From an uncultured Desulfovibrionaceae bacterium (GTDB lineage: Bacteria > Desulfobacterota > Desulfovibrionia > Desulfovibrionales > Desulfovibrionaceae), in NCBI GenBank assembly GCA_944324045.1, contig CALUUT010000051.1, positions 1-64,000 on the forward strand: DNA of 64,000 nucleotides, written 5' to 3'. Under the pieces are notes generated by a model. That model did not search any database and had not been told where the DNA came from. It worked only from the letters and a program-made list of their open reading frames with translations. Of the stretch, positions 1 to 8,969 are shown one piece after another. Position 1 is the first letter of the stretch. Each line of letters starts with the position of its first letter. The position numbers and the translations under genes were made by a program.

Positions 1-347
1 ATGTAGATCATTTTGACCTGTCGGAAATATGAGGTCTGCAGCAGTTTCAGGACTTCCAGATTGTCGCCTTCAATGTACAGATTCTGCGTGGTCTCGAAAT
101 TGACGCTTTCTTCAGGACACGGACGGAGTGTCGCCGTGGAACGCTGCTGGGCCACGCACAGACACTCGCTTTTGCCTTTCCAGGTAAACTCATACTTCTC
201 AAAGTCGTGCAGGATATATTCACCGCAGAGCGAGAGCAACTTGTCGATATCCAGCTTGCCTTCCACAAAACACTGCGGAAAGACCGACGCCAGCTTTTCG
301 CGTTCGGTCTGTTCGATATCCTTGGAGAGGCCGTCAAGTTTTTCCAT
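1..347 (-). CDS. Type III restriction-modification DNA methyltransferase (Mod), N-terminal part, cut by window edge
   Basis: On the minus strand an open frame starts at an ATG whose first base is 347 and runs off the left edge (115 codons, no stop). The start follows an AGGTGG ribosome site. The visible N-terminus begins MEKLDGLSKDIEQ and, after about 90 residues, has NLYIEGDNLEVLKLLQ followed by KMIYI. In type III Mod subunits this segment is the AdoMet-binding region just before the DPPY catalytic motif, which would lie beyond the edge. Mod subunits methylate adenine within a short asymmetric site and usually precede a res gene, which would also lie outside the window. A solitary methyltransferase cannot be excluded. 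Family assignment is by motif recognition only. Confidence 0.8.
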   Translation of the reverse strand, partial: MEKLDGLSKDIEQTEREKLASVFPQCFVEGKLDIDKLLSLCGEYILHDFEKYEFTWKGKSECLCVAQQRSTATLRPCPEESVNFETTQNLYIEGDNLEVLKLLQTSYFRQVKMIY

Positions 348-908
348 ATGCCACCTGATGTTTTCCATATTTGACGTAAAGATGTTTTAAATGCGGCGGA
401 TACGGATTTTTACCTGAACCCGCCTGGAAACATGATGCAAAAAGTCCACGGATTCATGTGCGCGGCAGCGGCGGCACGAAACCGCTTCCCCAACAATCAT
501 ACGGAATATACATGAATGAGGGATACGGCCATATATTTACGTGCCCGGCCCATGGAGTCAAATCAAAAGACGCGACGCGCATGCCGGCAAAGAATTCCTG
601 TTTCATTAAAACGCTGCTTCTCTTATGCAGCGCCCCGCATGCTTACGAGGCATTTTGCCGCGCATTTGCCGCAAAACTCTTTTTCAGTTCCCATATGCGC
701 CGCAATAGGATAAAAACCGCATCAGCCCCATATAATCCGGGAACTCCAGAGCGCCGCCCGCGGCTTTAACGGTTCCGGCTGCGCCAAACATGCCCCGGCC
801 GCTTCGCCCGGATTACGGTCATGAAAATGGCCGCTTGCGAAACCATGCCTTTGCCTGATACCATTTTCCCTGTTCCGGCATTGCGCCGGAACGGAAAGAG
901 GAGTGTTC
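348..908. other. Intergenic region between mod and ahbC
   Basis: About 560 bases between divergent genes. It must hold promoters for mod (minus) and ahbC (plus), but no convincing -35/-10 pair, hairpin with T tract or RNA gene was seen. Short open frames here lack ribosome sites and recognisable protein features. Confidence 0.5.
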
Positions 909-2105
909 ATGATAGGAATTTCCAAACTGTACTGCGGTCAGGTGGAGCCTTCCGATGCGTTGCGCTACGGACGCCGCTCCGGCGCTCTTCCATCCCATCT
1001 TCTGCAATTTTCAGCGGACAAGAAACCTGTGGTCGTCTGGAATATGACGCGACGCTGCAATCTGAAATGCGCGCACTGCTACGCGCAGGCCAAAGGAATG
1101 CAGGGCGCGGACGACATGTCCACGGCACAGGGCAAGGCGCTTATCGAAGATCTGGCCGCATATGGGGCCCCGGTCATGCTGTTTTCCGGCGGCGAGCCTC
1201 TGGCGCGCGACGATATCACGGAACTGGCCGCGCACGCTGTGGAAAAAGGGATGCGCGCGGTCATTTCCACAAATGGAACCTTGATCACCAAGGAAAAAGC
1301 GCGTGAGCTCAAAGCGGTCAAACTTTCGTATGTGGGCATTTCGCTTGACGGCGGCCGCGACGCGCATGACCGTTTTCGCGGCGTGCCCGGCTCGTTTGCA
1401 AAGGCGTTGCAGGGCATTGAGAACTGCAAGGCCGAAGGGCTGAAAGTCGGCCTGCGCTTTACCATCAACCGGCGCAACGCCTCGGAAGTGCCGGCGATAT
1501 TTGACCTGTTGCGCGACATGGAAATTCCCAGAGTCTGTTTTTATCATCTGGTCTATTCGGGACGCGGCTCGGACCTCGTCAGGGAAGACCTTGATCACGC
1601 GGAAACCCGCAAGGTGGTGGACCTCATTATGGAGCGCACCCGCGCTCTGTTTGAAGCCGGCAAAGAAAAAGAAGTGCTTACCGTGGACAATCACGCCGAC
1701 GGCCCCTATGTCTGGCTCCGGCTGCTGAAGGAAAATCCCAAACGGGCCGCGGAAGTTCTTGAGCTTTTGCAATACAATGAAGGAAACAGTTCAGGCCGGG
1801 GCATCGGATGCGTCTCCTGGGACGGCGCCGTGCACGCAGACCAGTTCTGGCGCAATCATACTTTCGGCAATGTTCTGGAGCGTCCTTTTTCTCAGATATG
1901 GGACGACCCTGACATTCCCCTTCTTGCCCAGCTCAAAAATAAAAAGGCGCATGTCAAAGGCCGCTGCGCCCGCTGCCGTTTTCTCAACATCTGCGGCGGC
2001 AATTTCCGCGCGCGGGCCGAAGCCGTGTACGGCGACCCATGGCAAGAAGACCCGGCCTGCTACCTGACGGATGAAGAAATTTCCGGCGAAAAACTTTCCG
2101 GATGA
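909..2105 (+). CDS. ahbC: Radical SAM 12,18-didecarboxysiroheme deacetylase (AhbC)
   Basis: Removes the two acetate side chains of 12,18-didecarboxysiroheme to give Fe-coproporphyrin III, the third step of the alternative heme pathway of sulfate reducers and archaea. About 398 residues. The radical SAM CxxxCxxC motif is C50-NLK-C54-AH-C57, followed by FSGGEP (AdoMet contact). A C-terminal cysteine cluster (GRCARC, NICGGN, PACY) fits a SPASM-type auxiliary Fe-S site. An upstream GTG at 903 is in frame, but AGAGGAG sits five bases before the ATG at 909, and the MIGISKLYCG start matches family members as I know them, so 909 is preferred. It leads a run with hemB and ahbD; the 121-base gap to hemB is consistent with one operon. 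Confidence 0.88.
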   Translation: MIGISKLYCGQVEPSDALRYGRRSGALPSHLLQFSADKKPVVVWNMTRRCNLKCAHCYAQAKGMQGADDMSTAQGKALIEDLAAYGAPVMLFSGGEPLARDDITELAAHAVEKGMRAVISTNGTLITKEKARELKAVKLSYVGISLDGGRDAHDRFRGVPGSFAKALQGIENCKAEGLKVGLRFTINRRNASEVPAIFDLLRDMEIPRVCFYHLVYSGRGSDLVREDLDHAETRKVVDLIMERTRALFEAGKEKEVLTVDNHADGPYVWLRLLKENPKRAAEVLELLQYNEGNSSGRGIGCVSWDGAVHADQFWRNHTFGNVLERPFSQIWDDPDIPLLAQLKNKKAHVKGRCARCRFLNICGGNFRARAEAVYGDPWQEDPACYLTDEEISGEKLSG

Positions 2106-2226
2106 CAGGACGGAAAAGACGCCATGCAAGTTTATCTGAAAACCATATACGGCTCCGCGGTTTCTACCGCGTCCGCCGGCGGCCGGCGGTCCGTTGCCAA
2201 GTCCGGCCCATTAAGGAGCACATATA

Positions 2227-3201
2227 ATGAACTTTTACCGCGGCCGGCGGCTCCGCTCTTCAGCCGCCATGCGTTCTCTGGTGCGGGAAACCGTTTTGAC
2301 GAAAGAATCGCTGGTCATGCCCTATTTTGTTTCGGACACGGACGAGCCGGACTTTTGCCGCCCCATATCCGCCATGCCGGGCATCGACCAATGCTCTCTG
2401 GAAACGCTGGAAAAAAAAGTGGCGGCCGCCGTGGCCAACGGGCTTGCCGCCTGCATTTTGTTCGGCTTGCCCAAAAACAAGGATGCAACCGGTTCCGAAG
2501 CCTGGGCCGCGGACGGCATTGTGCAACGGGCCGTGCGGCTTTTGAAAAAACGCTGGCCGGACCTGCTTGTGATTACGGACGTCTGTTTATGCGAATACAC
2601 GTCCCATGGGCATTGCGGCCTGGTCAGGGACGGAATCATTCTCAATGACCCGACACTGGAACTGCTTGCCAAAGTCGCTCTGTCCCATGCCGCGGCCGGC
2701 GCGGATATCGTGGCCCCGTCGGACATGATGGACGGCCGCGTTCTTGCGTTGCGCAAGGCGCTTGACGACGCGGGGTATGCCGGGCTCCCGATTATGTCTT
2801 ATGCGGTCAAATACGCCTCCAGTTTCTACGGCCCGTTCCGCGAGGCCGCGGAATCCGCGCCGCAATTCGGAGACCGCAAAACCTATCAGATGGACCCGGC
2901 CAACCGGCGGGAAGCCCTGCGCGAAGCGGCCGCGGACGCGGCGGAAGGCGCGGATTTCCTGATCGTCAAACCGGCGGGGCCCTATCTTGATGTTATCCGC
3001 GAAGTCGCCGACGCCTTTGATCTGCCTGTGGTCGCCTATCAGGTCAGCGGCGAATATTCCATGCTCATGGCCGCAATCCAGAACGGATGGCTGGACAAAG
3101 AACGCGCTGTTCTGGAATCGCTTGTTTCCATAAAACGCGCTGGCGCTGATATCATCATCACCTATTTTGCGGAATATCTGCTTGCGGAAGGATTGATTTA
3201 A
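2227..3201 (+). CDS. hemB: Delta-aminolevulinic acid dehydratase (porphobilinogen synthase)
   Basis: Condenses two 5-aminolevulinate molecules to porphobilinogen, the shared early step for siroheme, heme and corrinoids. 324 residues, normal length. The zinc-site cysteines are Cys120, Cys122 and Cys130 in [14 protein letters not shown]. The two active-site lysines are Lys195 (SYAVKYAS) and Lys248 (IVKPAGP). The start follows AAGGAG. The gene lies between two heme-specific radical SAM genes, and its stop codon overlaps the ATG of the next gene (TAATG), implying translational coupling. Confidence 0.97.
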   Translation: MNFYRGRRLRSSAAMRSLVRETVLTKESLVMPYFVSDTDEPDFCRPISAMPGIDQCSLETLEKKVAAAVANGLAACILFGLPKNKDATGSEAWAADGIVQRAVRLLKKRWPDLLVITDVCLCEYTSHGHCGLVRDGIILNDPTLELLAKVALSHAAAGADIVAPSDMMDGRVLALRKALDDAGYAGLPIMSYAVKYASSFYGPFREAAESAPQFGDRKTYQMDPANRREALREAAADAAEGADFLIVKPAGPYLDVIREVADAFDLPVVAYQVSGEYSMLMAAIQNGWLDKERAVLESLVSIKRAGADIIITYFAEYLLAEGLI

Positions 3202-4295
3202 TGAAGGAAGCCGTCGCCCCAGGCAGCCGGACCCTCAAAGACGGCTCGCCCGTATGCCGCCTTGTGGCCTGGGAAGTGACCAGGTCCTGCAATCTGGCTT
3301 GCCGTCACTGCCGCGCCGAAGCCCATGAGGAACCCTACCCCGGCGAATTGTCCACAGAGGAAGCGAAGACGCTTATCGACAGCTTTTCAGAAGTAGGGAA
3401 TCCCATCATTATTTTCACCGGCGGGGATCCCATGATGCGTCCCGATATCTATGAGCTTGTCGCATATGCCGCGCAAACGGGCCTGCGCTGCGCCCTGTCG
3501 CCCAATGGAACCCTGATCACGCCAAAAAATGCGGCGCTCATCCGGGAATCCGGGGTCATGCGCTGCTCCATCTCCATTGACGGGCCGGATGCGGCAAGTC
3601 ATGACGCCTTTCGCGGCGTGCCCGGCGCATTCGACCGCTCCATGCGCGGCATTGCATATCTGAAAGCCGCAGGCGTCGAGTTTCAGATCAACACCACGGT
3701 GACAAAAGACAATCTGCACAGTTTCCGGGATATCTTCAACCTGTGCCGCGAGCTTGGGGCTGCCGCGTGGCATATCTTTTTGCTTGTGCCCACAGGCCGC
3801 GGAGCGGAAATTGAAGACCAGATCATCAGCGCGGAAGAATACGAAAAAACGCTGAACTGGTTCTATGACTTTCGCAAAACCACGACCATGCACCTTAAAG
3901 CGACGTGCGCCCCGCATTATTACAGAATCATGCGCCAACGGGCAAAGGAAGACGGCCTCCGGGTCACCCCGGCGTCCTTCGGCATGGACGCCATGACCAG
4001 AGGTTGCCTGGGCGGCGTCGGATTTTGCTTCATCAGTCATGTCGGACAGGTGCAGCCGTGCGGATACCTTGAACTTGACTGCGGCAATGTGCGCAAAACC
4101 CCGTTCCCCCAGATATGGCGCGAATCCGTCCCGTTTCAAAAACTGCGCAATCCCGCGGCCTATAAAGGAAAATGCGGCTCATGCGAATATCATGCCGTGT
4201 GCGGCGGATGCCGGGCCAGAGCCATGACCATGCGCGGCGACTATCTCGCCGAAGAGCCGCTTTGCACGTATACGCCGCGCGCATGGCGAACTTGA
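3201..4295 (+). CDS. ahbD: Radical SAM heme synthase (AhbD), Fe-coproporphyrin III oxidative decarboxylase
   Basis: Catalyses the last step of the siroheme-dependent heme pathway, oxidative decarboxylation of two propionates of Fe-coproporphyrin III to vinyl groups. 364 residues. The radical SAM motif is C30-NLA-C34-RH-C37, followed by FTGGDP. The C-terminal cysteine cluster (GKCGSC, VCGGCRAR, PLCTY) fits the second Fe-S cluster of SPASM/AhbD proteins. It is clearly a paralogue of the ahbC product (shared FRGVPG and GTLIT segments), but the C-terminal part differs. The ATG overlaps the hemB stop. AhbC and AhbD were told apart by operon order and overall resemblance, so a swap is unlikely but possible. 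Confidence 0.86.
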   Translation: MKEAVAPGSRTLKDGSPVCRLVAWEVTRSCNLACRHCRAEAHEEPYPGELSTEEAKTLIDSFSEVGNPIIIFTGGDPMMRPDIYELVAYAAQTGLRCALSPNGTLITPKNAALIRESGVMRCSISIDGPDAASHDAFRGVPGAFDRSMRGIAYLKAAGVEFQINTTVTKDNLHSFRDIFNLCRELGAAAWHIFLLVPTGRGAEIEDQIISAEEYEKTLNWFYDFRKTTTMHLKATCAPHYYRIMRQRAKEDGLRVTPASFGMDAMTRGCLGGVGFCFISHVGQVQPCGYLELDCGNVRKTPFPQIWRESVPFQKLRNPAAYKGKCGSCEYHAVCGGCRARAMTMRGDYLAEEPLCTYTPRAWRT

Positions 4296-4423
4296 CGCGC
4301 TTTCTTTGCGCGAAACGCGCGCCGCAGTCCGGAACACGCCATGACGCGCCAAACGAGGTCCGGATGCACGCGGCGCCCTCAAAAAACGCGCCGGAAGCAT
4401 TTGGAAAAAGGAGCTGAAAAAGC

Positions 4424-4969
4424 ATGTCCGCAAAAACTGGACAGGAAACGCCGGACAAACATATGCGCCTTGAGTCTGAGCCATATATTCCGGATATGCA
4501 TGACCGCAGAATCCTGGATATCATTCAGACGGGCTTTCCCCTGGAAACGAGGCCATACGCGCATATCGGCGCCGCCGTGGGCTTAAGCGAGGAAGAGGTT
4601 TTCAATCGGGTGCGGCTCATGCGTGAACGCGGATACATCCGCCGGATAGGCGCCAACTTTGATTCTCTGAAACTGGGATTCAAAAGCACGCTCTGCGCGG
4701 CCAAGGTTCCTGAAAACAGGCTTGCGGAATTCATCCGCGAGGTAAACAGTCACGCCGGCGTCACCCATAATTATCTGCGCAACCATGCGTATAACGTCTG
4801 GTTTACTGTAATAGCCAAAGACATGAACGCCATTCGCCGCATCGTGGACGATATCGCCCAAAAAACCGGCATAACCGCGCTCAATCTTCCGGCCACGGCC
4901 ATATATAAAATTCGTGTGGATTTTCCCCTGGAGAGAGAACACAATGCCTATACAGACTCTGGGATATGA
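4424..4969 (+). CDS. Siroheme decarboxylase subunit (AhbA/AhbB, Lrp/AsnC-like fold)
   Basis: One of two related subunits that decarboxylate siroheme at C12 and C18, feeding AhbC. 181 residues. An N-terminal winged-helix-like segment (DRRILDIIQTGFPL, then GYIRRIGANFDS) is followed by an AsnC-type ligand-binding half with HNYLRNHAYNVWFT, the conserved histidine-containing segment of the NirDLGH/Ahb family. The start at 4424 has AAGGAG 10-12 bases upstream; an internal ATG at 4496 would remove an unusual 24-residue leader and is an alternative. Only one such subunit is visible, so the partner is presumably encoded elsewhere. I could not decide between AhbA and AhbB. The 3' end overlaps the next gene by 26 bases. 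Confidence 0.8.
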   Translation: MSAKTGQETPDKHMRLESEPYIPDMHDRRILDIIQTGFPLETRPYAHIGAAVGLSEEEVFNRVRLMRERGYIRRIGANFDSLKLGFKSTLCAAKVPENRLAEFIREVNSHAGVTHNYLRNHAYNVWFTVIAKDMNAIRRIVDDIAQKTGITALNLPATAIYKIRVDFPLEREHNAYTDSGI

Positions 4970-5636
4970 CGTTCGATTTATGCCGGATGGATGGGAAACG
5001 GCCCGCTGGACGCAAACGGACCGGGACCATGCCTTTTTTCATTTTGGAAGCGATATGCCGCGCTCCCTTGACCCGGACTGCTGGCCATCGCGTTTTGCGC
5101 TTGAGGCATTCGGAGACGACGCATCCCTGTTCCCCGGGGCCGTGGCCGTGCCGGAAGACACGGACGTGGTGCTTGATCTTTACGGCGTCTGGCCTGACCT
5201 TGCGCGCATGCTCGAAAAAAGAGGCCCGCTTGCGCCGGGCGACGAAATCGTCTGTGTGGGACTCGCCCGCCGGGACGCCTATGGCGATGCGTTCGCATTT
5301 CCGGAAATTTTTGAAGACCCGTGGTGGGAAGAAGCGGAAGTGGGCACAGCGCCCTCGCCAGACGCGGCAGAGGAGCTTGCGCAATGCGGCGCATGGGAAT
5401 TTCTTGGCTTTGACGTGGCGGACGCCGCGTTTGCAAGCGCGCTCTGGAGTCTGGACAGACGCGACCCGGACCTGAACGGCATGGCGGCAAAAACGCAAAA
5501 ATTCAGAGAAAAAATCAATGCATACGGCCTGTTTTCCAATCTCTCCGATGCGGTGGAGTATTGCGCCCTGATCAACAGTTTCCTTCTGGTTCACGCGCCC
5601 TTTTATGTGTTTTCTCTGCAGCGGCGCCGCGCATGA
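4944..5636 (+). CDS. Conserved-looking hypothetical protein in the ahb operon
   Basis: 230 residues, unrecognised. The ATG at 4944 follows GGAGAGAG and lies inside the end of the siroheme decarboxylase gene, so the two are translationally coupled. A longer frame from 4914 has no better ribosome site. The protein is acidic and rich in Trp and Asp-Pro pairs (for example WPSRFALEAFGDD, EIFEDPWWEE), with no signal peptide, membrane span or cysteine cluster. Position suggests a link to heme synthesis (heme handling or a regulatory partner), but this is inference only. Confidence 0.65.
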   Translation: MPIQTLGYDVRFMPDGWETARWTQTDRDHAFFHFGSDMPRSLDPDCWPSRFALEAFGDDASLFPGAVAVPEDTDVVLDLYGVWPDLARMLEKRGPLAPGDEIVCVGLARRDAYGDAFAFPEIFEDPWWEEAEVGTAPSPDAAEELAQCGAWEFLGFDVADAAFASALWSLDRRDPDLNGMAAKTQKFREKINAYGLFSNLSDAVEYCALINSFLLVHAPFYVFSLQRRRA

Positions 5637-5797
5637 CGCACGACCGTTTCTTTGCCAGAGGCATACCCTATTGAAGAAGGAAACATCTGAACGGCAACGC
5701 GCCAGGCGCGGCTTTTTTCCCTTGCGGGACAAGAAAAATAACGCTAGAAGCCATTGCATATCAATAACGACCACCTTTTTTACCGTCAGGGTTTCCC

Positions 5798-7465
5798 ATG
5801 GAAAACAGACCGCATAAACGTTCGGCATTGCAAAGTATTCTGGAAATTGACCAGGAAATAATGAAGCTTATCACCCGGCGCAGTCATATCCTGCTCAATT
5901 TGCGGCGCGCCAAGGGACGCGGCAGCGTGCCCGAAGTGCAAACGGAAAAGCAATTGCGCCAGGCATGGGAACGGGAAGCCGGAAAATTAAGCCGCGACCC
6001 TAAAATGGTCCGTCAACTGTTCACCCTGCTTCAGGAAGTCGAAGTCATCCAGTTTACGGATGCCGCTGAAACACGCGGCGCCTTTAATCTCTCGCCTGCG
6101 TTGCGGCCTGTGGACATAGCGCTTCCCGGCATGCCCTCGCAAAGGGAACTGCGCCTGCGCGTGGCTCTCGCGGCCGCCCTTGGCGCTCCCTGTTCTCTGA
6201 CGGTGCTGGTCTTAAGCGACACGCTTTCAGACTTCATGAAGTCCCTGAGCCAGGCCGGCGCGGAACTAAGCTATGACGCAAGCGCAGGCGTTTTGACCTG
6301 CAAACAGGCGGAGCGTCCGCAATTTGCGGAACGCGTCATCTACGCGGGCGACGACACGTTAAGTTTCTATCTGCTGTCCGCCATGGCCCTGTGCTCTCCA
6401 GGCAAAACCAAATTCACGGGAGCCGCCAATCTCAAAATTGCGGATTTCTCCGTATGGCGGAATACGCTTCCGCTTCTGGGCTCGCGGCTTGCAAACATGG
6501 TTCCGAAATCAAACGGCTTGCCCGTGCATCAGGAGTGTTCAGCCATGTTTCCGCAGGAAATCGTTCTGCCTGCGGCATTGCCTTACGACGGAGTGCTCTC
6601 GCTTGTGCTCATGTCCTGCACCTGGGATACGCCCATTACATTCAAGGCTGGCGAAAACCCGCATCTTGACGCGGTCATGGATGAACTGACGCCCATATTT
6701 TCCGACAGCAACGTGCATTTTTCGCGCGCCGCCGAAGAGGTTCATATCCAGCCCGGCGCGACGGTCCGGCAAAAACCGTCGCTGCCCATGGACACGTTCC
6801 TGACTTCCGTTCTCCTCACCTTCCCTGTCATTGCGGGCGGCCGAAGCGCGGTTTCAGGAGCATGGGACGCCGGCAACATCAATTCAAAAGCCTTTTCCGC
6901 TTTCTTCAAGGCCGCCGGTCTTACTATGACGGTTTCCCAAATGGGCATTGAAGGCAAAGCCCAGACAGGCCTTGCCCTTGCGCAGGACAAAAGCGCTCTG
7001 TCCATTGACCTGCCCGCGCTGGTCGCGGCCGTCGCGAATTTGGATGTGGAACACCTGCCGCTTTCGCTGGTCATTCTTGCAGGCGTTGCGCGGGTGTTTG
7101 GAACAGCGCCGCTGGCGCTTGCCGGCCGCGAAGGCAAACGCGTTGATTTCGGCCTGGCGCAGGATTTTCTCGGGCGGCTTGGTTTCTCCATCCGGGAAGG
7201 AAACGAGCCCTGCATTGTCCCGCGCGCGGACGCGGACACAGCCCCTGACCTGACCTGGACAAGTCCTGATCCGATGTGGGCCATGGCCTTCTCGCTTGGC
7301 GCATACCTGCGTCCGGGCATAAAGCTGACCAACCCCGGCATTGTGGCGGAACTTATGCCCGCATACTGGACCTTCTTTAACGGGCTGCCCGTGCCGACTC
7401 TGACCAGCAAACCCAAGGACGCGGCCCCGGAAAAGCCCAAACGCCGCAGAATTATCACGGAATAA
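5798..7465 (+). CDS. Chorismate mutase-like / EPSP synthase-like fusion protein
   Basis: 555 residues. Residues about 5-90 resemble an AroQ-type chorismate mutase helix (LEIDQEIMKLITRRSHI, then LRQAWEREA). The rest has the repeated beta-alpha pattern of EPSP synthase (5-enolpyruvylshikimate-3-phosphate synthase): YAGDDTLSF at about residue 182 occupies the place of the usual NAGTA(T/M)R loop, followed by LSAMALCSPGKTKFTG, and a later segment PVIAGGRSAVSGAWD resembles the second lobe. The canonical phosphate-binding Lys-Ser and Arg residues are not obvious, so catalysis is uncertain. The lysine/arginine-rich tail (PEKPKRRR) looks disordered. An aminotransferase follows 81 bases downstream, consistent with aromatic amino acid synthesis. 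I place it near the EPSP-synthase-annotated genes of Desulfovibrio aromatic operons, from memory. Confidence 0.6.
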   Translation: MENRPHKRSALQSILEIDQEIMKLITRRSHILLNLRRAKGRGSVPEVQTEKQLRQAWEREAGKLSRDPKMVRQLFTLLQEVEVIQFTDAAETRGAFNLSPALRPVDIALPGMPSQRELRLRVALAAALGAPCSLTVLVLSDTLSDFMKSLSQAGAELSYDASAGVLTCKQAERPQFAERVIYAGDDTLSFYLLSAMALCSPGKTKFTGAANLKIADFSVWRNTLPLLGSRLANMVPKSNGLPVHQECSAMFPQEIVLPAALPYDGVLSLVLMSCTWDTPITFKAGENPHLDAVMDELTPIFSDSNVHFSRAAEEVHIQPGATVRQKPSLPMDTFLTSVLLTFPVIAGGRSAVSGAWDAGNINSKAFSAFFKAAGLTMTVSQMGIEGKAQTGLALAQDKSALSIDLPALVAAVANLDVEHLPLSLVILAGVARVFGTAPLALAGREGKRVDFGLAQDFLGRLGFSIREGNEPCIVPRADADTAPDLTWTSPDPMWAMAFSLGAYLRPGIKLTNPGIVAELMPAYWTFFNGLPVPTLTSKPKDAAPEKPKRRRIITE

Positions 7466-7546
7466 CGGCCGCGCGCATCACCTGTCGTTCCGACCGGCTG
7501 CATCGCGGTCGTCTGCAGCCGGCCATACATACAAAAGGAAACGCTC

Positions 7547-8749
7547 ATGTCCTCAATCGTCTCAAAGCAAATCAGCTCCTATACCGAACGGGCATCCTGG
7601 ATTCGCAAGATGTTCGAAACAGGGATGCAGTTAAAACAAAAATACGGTAATGACGCGGTATATGACTTCAGCATCGGCAACCCGGACCTGCCCGCGCCGC
7701 CAGCCGTGGCCGAAGGCCTGAAAGAGATTCTGAAAAAAGCCGGCGAACCGTTCGCTTTTGGATATATACCAAACGCCGGCTCTCCCTGGGCCCGCGAGGC
7801 TGTCGCGCGTCATGTCGCCAAGGAACAGGGCGTAGCCATTACCAAAGAAGAAATCATTCTTACCTGCGGCGCGGCCGGCGCCATAAACGCCTTGTTCCGG
7901 GCCGTGCTCAACCCCGGCGAAGAAGTGTTGGTTCCAGCGCCGTTTTTCGCTGAATACTGCTTTTATGTGGAAAACTTCCAGGGCGTTTTCAAAACCGCGG
8001 CCACAAATCCGGACACTTTTGAGCTTGATCTTGAAAGCCTGGAAGCCGCGCTCACTCCCAAGACAAAAGTTGTGCTCATCAACACCCCGAACAACCCGAC
8101 CGGGCAAATTTATTCAGAAAAAACGCTCCGGGAACTTGCCGACCTTCTGCGGCGCAAAAGCGCCGAATACGGCCGCCCCATTCTGCTGGCCGCGGACGAG
8201 CCATACCGCACCCTGGCCTATGATCATGCCGTCGTGCCGCCGCTTTTGCCGCTTTACTCCCACACCATCGTGTTGAACTCTTTTTCCAAAAGCCTGTCCA
8301 TGGCCGGCGAGCGCATCGGCTATGTGGCTCTTTCCCCGGACATGCCCGAACGCCACGAACTCGCCGCCGCCATACTCATGACCAACCGCATCCTTGGATT
8401 CGTCAATCTTCCGGTCATCGGCCAGAGCATCATGGTCGCCGCCATTGACAGCAAGGTCAATGTGGATATCTACGAACGCCGCCGCAACCTCATGGCCAAG
8501 ATACTGAAAGAAGCGGGCTATTCCTTTGTCATGCCCAAAGGCGGCTTCTACTTCTTCCCCAAAGCGCCGGGCGGAGACGACATCGCCTTTATCCACCGGC
8601 TTCAGGAAGAACTTATTCTCGGCGTTCCGGGAACCGGTTTTGGTTGCCCCGGCTATTTCCGGCTGGCGTTTTGCGTGGATGAATCCGTGATTCAGCATGC
8701 GGCCGACGGCTTTAAAAAAGCCCTGCGCCATTTTGAGCCGGAAAAATAA
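7547..8749 (+). CDS. Class I/II pyridoxal-phosphate aminotransferase
   Basis: 400 residues, typical of aspartate/aromatic aminotransferase fold type I. Visible features: N-terminal SIGNPDLPAPP (substrate-entry loop), TCGAAGA (phosphate-side loop), NTPNNPTG, and the pyridoxal-phosphate lysine in NSFSKSLSMAGERIGY. Near the C-terminus, GYFRLAFC holds the carboxylate-binding arginine. The start follows AAAGGAAA. Its position behind an aromatic-pathway-like gene suggests an aromatic or aspartate aminotransferase, but amino donor and acceptor cannot be read from sequence. Confidence 0.85.
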   Translation: MSSIVSKQISSYTERASWIRKMFETGMQLKQKYGNDAVYDFSIGNPDLPAPPAVAEGLKEILKKAGEPFAFGYIPNAGSPWAREAVARHVAKEQGVAITKEEIILTCGAAGAINALFRAVLNPGEEVLVPAPFFAEYCFYVENFQGVFKTAATNPDTFELDLESLEAALTPKTKVVLINTPNNPTGQIYSEKTLRELADLLRRKSAEYGRPILLAADEPYRTLAYDHAVVPPLLPLYSHTIVLNSFSKSLSMAGERIGYVALSPDMPERHELAAAILMTNRILGFVNLPVIGQSIMVAAIDSKVNVDIYERRRNLMAKILKEAGYSFVMPKGGFYFFPKAPGGDDIAFIHRLQEELILGVPGTGFGCPGYFRLAFCVDESVIQHAADGFKKALRHFEPEK

Positions 8750-8798
8750 CCGAACGCGACGCCTATAAGATAAGGCTCCTTCTTTTTATTTGGGCGCA

Positions 8799-8853
8799 TC
8801 CGGCGCATGCCGGTCTGAAGTCAGGCATGCGCCGGAGCCGAAACGTCTTTTTT
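8799..8853 (+). terminator. Probable intrinsic terminator after the aminotransferase gene
   Basis: Perfect 13-bp stem (TCCGGCGCATGCC at 8799-8811 with GGCATGCGCCGGA at 8824-8836) and a 12-base loop. A T-rich run follows about 12 bases after the stem, so termination may be imperfect. Confidence 0.6.
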
Positions 8854-8969
8854 CTTGCTGCTGAAGCGGCGTTGGCGCGGACATTCGAGAAGACTTGACT
8901 TCCGCGTCAATCTCCCGTAACGAAAAGCGCTTTACATTCACATGATTGTTTTTCTTTTCCGGAGTATGC

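Noticed and set aside
1011-1772. 253-codon minus frame opposite ahbC
   Set aside because: Shadow of the ahbC reading frame in GC-rich DNA; no family features.
6742-7548. 268-codon minus frame opposite the EPSP-synthase-like gene
   Set aside because: Low-complexity Arg/Ser/Ala translation typical of an antisense shadow.
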